Position numbers and translations under genes: made by a program. A DNA stretch of 7,346 nucleotides from Cyanobacteria bacterium UBA7694 (GTDB taxonomy: Bacteria; Cyanobacteriota; Sericytochromatia; UBA7694), in assembly GCA_002482705.1 (NCBI GenBank), contig DLGM01000009.1, positions 223-7,568 of the forward strand, written 5' to 3'. Positions 6,451-7,346 of the stretch are shown piece by piece; position 1 is the first letter of the stretch, and each line of letters opens with the position of its first letter. The notes beneath the pieces are model-generated. The model ran no database searches. It was not told where the DNA came from and saw only the letters and a list, made by a program, of their open reading frames with translations.

Positions 6451-6909
6451 ATGAATCACGCTGTCTATAATATTGAAACGGAATCGTTTGAGGGCTACAG
6501 CCGCCCAGATTCGTTCGTTCCGGCTCCAAGTCTGGTTTTAGTCCCGTTGCCGCCCGATTGGGACGAAAGTACAGCAGCAGACGCTGTACTTGTTGATGGG
6601 ACACTGATTTTAGATGCAAGCGAAAAGCTTGCAAGGGTGAAAGCCAGGCGCATTGCTAAAATCAAGCGAGAAGCGGCCCTGCTCATTTCCGCAACTGATT
6701 GGCGAGTGACAAGAGCCAATGAGCAAGCGGCATTGTTAATCGTTGGTGCTGAAACAGTAGAGGAAGTTCTGCGTGCTCGTGAAGCAATCCGTCGTGCAAG
6801 TAATCGTGCTGAATCAGAGGTGTCCGGTCTAGCATCCGTTGCGGCGGTCCAGGCGTACACATGGGGCGTGACTGTGGCAGACGAAGTCGAGGAGGCACCG
6901 CCGTTCTGA
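6451..6909 (+). CDS. Tail fibre assembly-like protein
   Basis: A 152-residue protein in two parts. The N-terminal half is a small beta-like region (VYNIETESFEGYSRPDS, VPLPPDWDESTAADAVLVDG). The C-terminal half is a charged helical region: EKLARVKARRIAKIKREAAL, then SATDWRVTRANEQ, then a run ending REAIRRASNRAE. The A-T-D-W-x-V-x-R-A-x-E pattern flanked by such helices is typical of the C-terminal part of phage tail fibre assembly/DUF4376-like proteins, which help fold or attach fibres. Position straight after the fibre-like gene agrees with this. The stop overlaps the next start (TGATG at 6907-6911). The family link comes from pattern and context and is moderate. Two perfect hairpins lie inside the gene (see the repeat entries). 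Confidence 0.7.
   Translation: MNHAVYNIETESFEGYSRPDSFVPAPSLVLVPLPPDWDESTAADAVLVDGTLILDASEKLARVKARRIAKIKREAALLISATDWRVTRANEQAALLIVGAETVEEVLRAREAIRRASNRAESEVSGLASVAAVQAYTWGVTVADEVEEAPPF
6567..6591 (+). repeat. Perfect 9-bp hairpin
   Basis: Arms AAGTACAGC (6567-6575) and GCTGTACTT (6583-6591) are exact reverse complements around a 7-base loop AGCAGAC, inside the assembly-like gene. No U-run follows, so it is not a terminator. Confidence 0.75.
6615..6633 (+). repeat. Perfect 7-bp hairpin
   Basis: Arms TGCAAGC (6615-6621) and GCTTGCA (6627-6633) are exact reverse complements around a 5-base loop GAAAA. It begins 23 bases after the neighbouring hairpin and lies in the same coding sequence. Confidence 0.7.
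6889..6895 (+). promoter_or_regulatory. Ribosome binding site GAGGAGG
   Basis: A strong GAGGAGG lies inside the end of the assembly-like gene, 13 bases before the ATG at 6909. The spacing is rather long, so the TGATG overlap may help through coupled re-initiation. Confidence 0.5.
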
Positions 6910-7346
6910 TGTTTGATCTATTTGAAGCTGCTGTAAAAGTGTTTCTGGCCCGTAAGCAGGATGTCTCAAGGGAGCGGGCCACAACGGCTCCCAAGTCTCG
7001 TTTGCCGGTGCTGGGGCAAGCCGGTCCAGATGGTCGGGTCTCAAAAGCAACAATAGAAGCTGTCAATAAGCATTGCGGGCTCATGCCATACAAAGAAGAT
7101 CCTTGGTTCGGCATGGATGACTATTACAATCCACCGGAAGTCTCGCAAAACCGGCTAGAAACAAAGAACTGCTCTATTCCGTATGACTGCGACGATTACG
7201 CCGTGTTTGCTGTTGGCTTATTCAGAGCGTGCGGCATTGCTCACGATAAAGCCTGGGTTTGGAACTTACTTATTTCACCGGCTCAGCCGTGGGATCTGCG
7301 CTATTGTCACGTCATCTGTGGCGTGGAATACTGGGATGGGCGTGAC
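6909..7346 (+). CDS. Transglutaminase/cysteine-peptidase-like protein (partial at 3' end)
   Basis: The open frame runs from ATG 6909 to the right edge without a stop (146 residues seen). The region PYDCDDYAVFAVGLFRACGI contains Cys94 in a D-C-D-D-Y-A context at the start of a helix, as in transglutaminase-like cysteine hydrolases (G-D-C-E-D-Y-type motif). About 40 residues later, R-Y-C-H134-V-I-C-G-V-E-Y-W-D-G matches the strand with the catalytic His and the following aromatic/Gly. The third catalytic residue (Asp) would lie at or beyond the window edge. The N-terminal ~60 residues (charged helix, then SRLPVLGQAGPDGRVS and a PWFG region) are unassigned. No signal peptide is obvious. The 1-base stop-start overlap (TGATG) puts it in the same unit as the tail genes. 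It could act on cell-wall peptides, modify virion proteins, or be a non-tail accessory; which is not shown. Confidence 0.7.
   Translation, partial: MFDLFEAAVKVFLARKQDVSRERATTAPKSRLPVLGQAGPDGRVSKATIEAVNKHCGLMPYKEDPWFGMDDYYNPPEVSQNRLETKNCSIPYDCDDYAVFAVGLFRACGIAHDKAWVWNLLISPAQPWDLRYCHVICGVEYWDGRD

Noticed and set aside
6683..7114. 143-residue open frame on the - strand over the last two genes
   Set aside because: It is antisense to two motif-bearing genes, has Arg/Pro-rich low-complexity composition and no ribosome site.

Overview
The window is a compact, single-strand block of virion structural genes from a contractile-tailed (myovirus-type) phage or an integrated prophage. All eight coding regions lie on the + strand, are separated by at most 15 bases and often overlap, so the block reads as one late transcription unit. 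No integrase, transposase, tRNA, CRISPR array, promoter or terminator is visible. GC looks moderate (near 50%) and Shine-Dalgarno sites are of the AAGGAG type, which fits a proteobacterial host. The host genus cannot be read from this sequence. Because only tail genes are seen, a free phage, a prophage and a phage-tail-like particle cannot be told apart.

Left part (1-2816), baseplate wedge: the 3' end of an unrecognised gene (1-177) is followed by a GPW/gp25-like wedge protein (153-527), a baseplate J-like protein (524-1603) and a tail protein I-like protein (1596-2816). This W-J-I order is that of phage P2 and its relatives. The I-like protein is more than twice the length of P2 gpI, as known from the P2 family. 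Its extra C-terminal half carries a recurring G-x-x-R-F-[A/G]-x-P motif.

Middle part (2829-6909), host-contact apparatus: a large 748-residue DUF4815-type tail/fibre protein, a 151-residue Ala/Gln-rich predicted coiled-coil protein, a 296-residue fibre-like protein ending in a discoidin (F5/8 type C-like) carbohydrate-binding fold, and a 152-residue protein whose C-terminal half resembles tail fibre assembly proteins. Together these probably build, trimerise and arm the adhesin that recognises the cell surface.

Right edge (6909-7346): the first 146 residues of a protein with a transglutaminase/cysteine-peptidase-like Cys...His arrangement, joined to the previous gene by a TGATG stop-start overlap. 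Its role in a phage tail module is not obvious, and it is the most interesting item here. Other points worth a look are two perfect hairpins inside the assembly-like gene, a longer hairpin inside the J-like gene, and an apparent excess of the palindrome TGGCCA in the fibre region.
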